Positions 63,320 through 64,000 of a stretch of DNA of 64,000 bases are shown here, piece after piece. Source of the DNA: an uncultured Sunxiuqinia sp. (GTDB taxonomy: Bacteria > Bacteroidota > Bacteroidia > Bacteroidales > Prolixibacteraceae); contig NZ_OY782767.1 in the NCBI RefSeq assembly GCF_963678245.1, positions 62,001 to 126,000 of the forward strand, in the 5' to 3' direction. The translations under genes were made by a program, and so were the position numbers. The first letter of the stretch is position 1; each line of letters opens with the position of its first letter. Below the pieces are notes generated by a model, which was not told the DNA's origin, did not search any database, and saw only the letters and a program-made list of their open reading frames with translations.

Positions 63320-64000
63320 CTATTTTGTTTTGACCAAGTATGTTGTTTTAAGAGAATGTTCCCTGCTTGAAGGTAAAATAAACTGGATACCCGTTCGGTA
63401 AACCCCCCGATGCTTAAATTGATAGATTGTATCAATCGTTGTATTCAGCTTTTTGATGTCGTTTAAACCTTCCCCGTAGCAAAATATCCAGGCATTTGGT
63501 TTGGTAACTGCAATTTTGAGTTCAGTAGTATCTTCTATAAGCTCTGCTCCGTCTCTTCCGTAAAAGAATAATTCGAATTGTTCGTAATCGTAATTGAATA
63601 GCTGTGCTTGTTGAGATGCTTCTTTGTTAAACTTACGGGTTGCAACAATCGATGATTGGTACTGAAAGATATAGGGGAGGATGTGGGAATTAATAAAGAA
63701 GCTAAGTAAGGTGATGATTAGCATTGATGGGGCAAAGAATCGAATAAAGCCATCTTTTTTTGTGCTATACATATAATACGTCATTGCAAGAGCAGGAATA
63801 ACAATTAGCCAGTAGCCGACTTTTGCTAATGGAAAGAGGTAAGTGATAAACAAGAATAAGCAAATCCACAGCAAGACAACTACGAATGCCTGCAAACGAA
63901 AGACAATTTTATAGATCAAGGTATTCTGATCAGATAAAAGTCGGTTGAGCCACTTTGCGAGCAATACGGTCAATAGTGGCATGACAATTAAAATATAATT
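63320..64000 (-). CDS. C-terminal part of a membrane protein, possibly an ArnT/PMT-like glycosyltransferase
   Basis: The frame is open to the right edge, so the gene is incomplete at its N-terminus. About 227 codons are visible. There are four or five hydrophobic segments in the first 120 residues (NYILIVMPLLTVLLAKWL, VVVLLWICLFLFITYLF, YWLIVIPALAMTYYMYS, MLIITLLSFFINSHILPYIF) followed by a soluble C-terminal domain of about 100 residues with YEQFELFFYGRD. This layout resembles the C-terminal half of GT-C glycosyltransferases of the ArnT/PMT type, but no catalytic motif is in view. Confidence 0.45.
   Translation of the reverse strand, partial: NYILIVMPLLTVLLAKWLNRLLSDQNTLIYKIVFRLQAFVVVLLWICLFLFITYLFPLAKVGYWLIVIPALAMTYYMYSTKKDGFIRFFAPSMLIITLLSFFINSHILPYIFQYQSSIVATRKFNKEASQQAQLFNYDYEQFELFFYGRDGAELIEDTTELKIAVTKPNAWIFCYGEGLNDIKKLNTTIDTIYQFKHRGVYRTGIQFILPSSREHSLKTTYLVKTK

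Noticed and set aside
1-64000. CRISPR array, insertion sequence, prophage or toxin-antitoxin island
   Set aside because: No spaced direct repeats, transposase, integrase, phage structural gene or small paired toxin/antitoxin frames were seen.

Overview
The window comes from a chromosome of the phylum Bacteroidota, probably an anaerobic marine or sediment member of the Marinilabiliales/Prolixibacteraceae type. That placement is inference. It rests on a SusC/SusD outer-membrane pair with an ECF sigma/FecR regulator, TAnnTTTG promoter elements, A-rich rather than Shine-Dalgarno start regions, DUF3078/DUF4843/DUF4129-type families, and anaerobic enzymes ([FeFe] hydrogenase, 2-oxoacid:ferredoxin oxidoreductase, NrfHA). 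I saw no tRNA, rRNA, insertion sequence, phage gene or CRISPR array.

Layout. (1) 1-7.5 kb is an [FeFe]-hydrogenase region. It has the start of aspA, hydG, a TM1266-type small regulator with a long structured leader, divergent hydE, an O6-alkylguanine-DNA alkyltransferase, then hydC-hydB-hydA. hydB has two in-frame stops, hydA has one in-frame stop plus a one-base frameshift, and both lie where family alignment expects continuous protein; the maturation genes look intact. (2) 7.8-22.6 kb holds a CYTH protein, a DUF3078 outer-membrane protein, an SRPBCC protein, a MoxR/DUF58/DUF4350/DUF4129/SpoIIM cluster with a divergent RDD gene, a membrane pyrophosphatase, a MATE exporter and a low-molecular-weight phosphatase. 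(3) 23.9-35.8 kb is a SusCD locus: ECF sigma factor, FecR anti-sigma factor, SusC with an STN domain, SusD, two more surface lipoproteins, two exported thioredoxin-fold proteins and an exported trypsin-like protease. It has no glycoside hydrolase, so peptide or protein use is the better guess. (4) 36.2-41.6 kb is the nitrite-ammonification operon nrfH-nrfA-porin-ccsB-ccsA, with a perfect CRP/FNR-type palindrome at the position of a class II activator site. (5) 41.9-50.1 kb has a porin, a 50-residue membrane protein, prephenate dehydratase, flavodoxin, an aminotransferase, a Crp-like regulator and a four-subunit 2-oxoacid:ferredoxin oxidoreductase. (6) 50.2-64 kb has a WecA-type transferase, a metal permease fused to a heavy-metal-binding domain, a long NfeD protease, a lipocalin, purB, an MsbA-type ABC transporter, an esterase, and a porin/PII/AmtB ammonium operon; a partial membrane protein closes the window.

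How the parts fit. 2-oxoacid oxidation makes reduced ferredoxin. A HydABC enzyme would normally discharge it, together with NADH, as hydrogen, while NrfHA offers nitrite as an electron sink and makes ammonium, which AmtB/PII would handle. If the hyd lesions are real, this strain has lost, or is losing, hydrogen metabolism while keeping the rest. If they are assembly errors, the operon is an ordinary electron-bifurcating hydrogenase. Resolving that is the most useful check in this window. The second most interesting item is the structured leader RNA before the TM1266-hydG-aspA operon.
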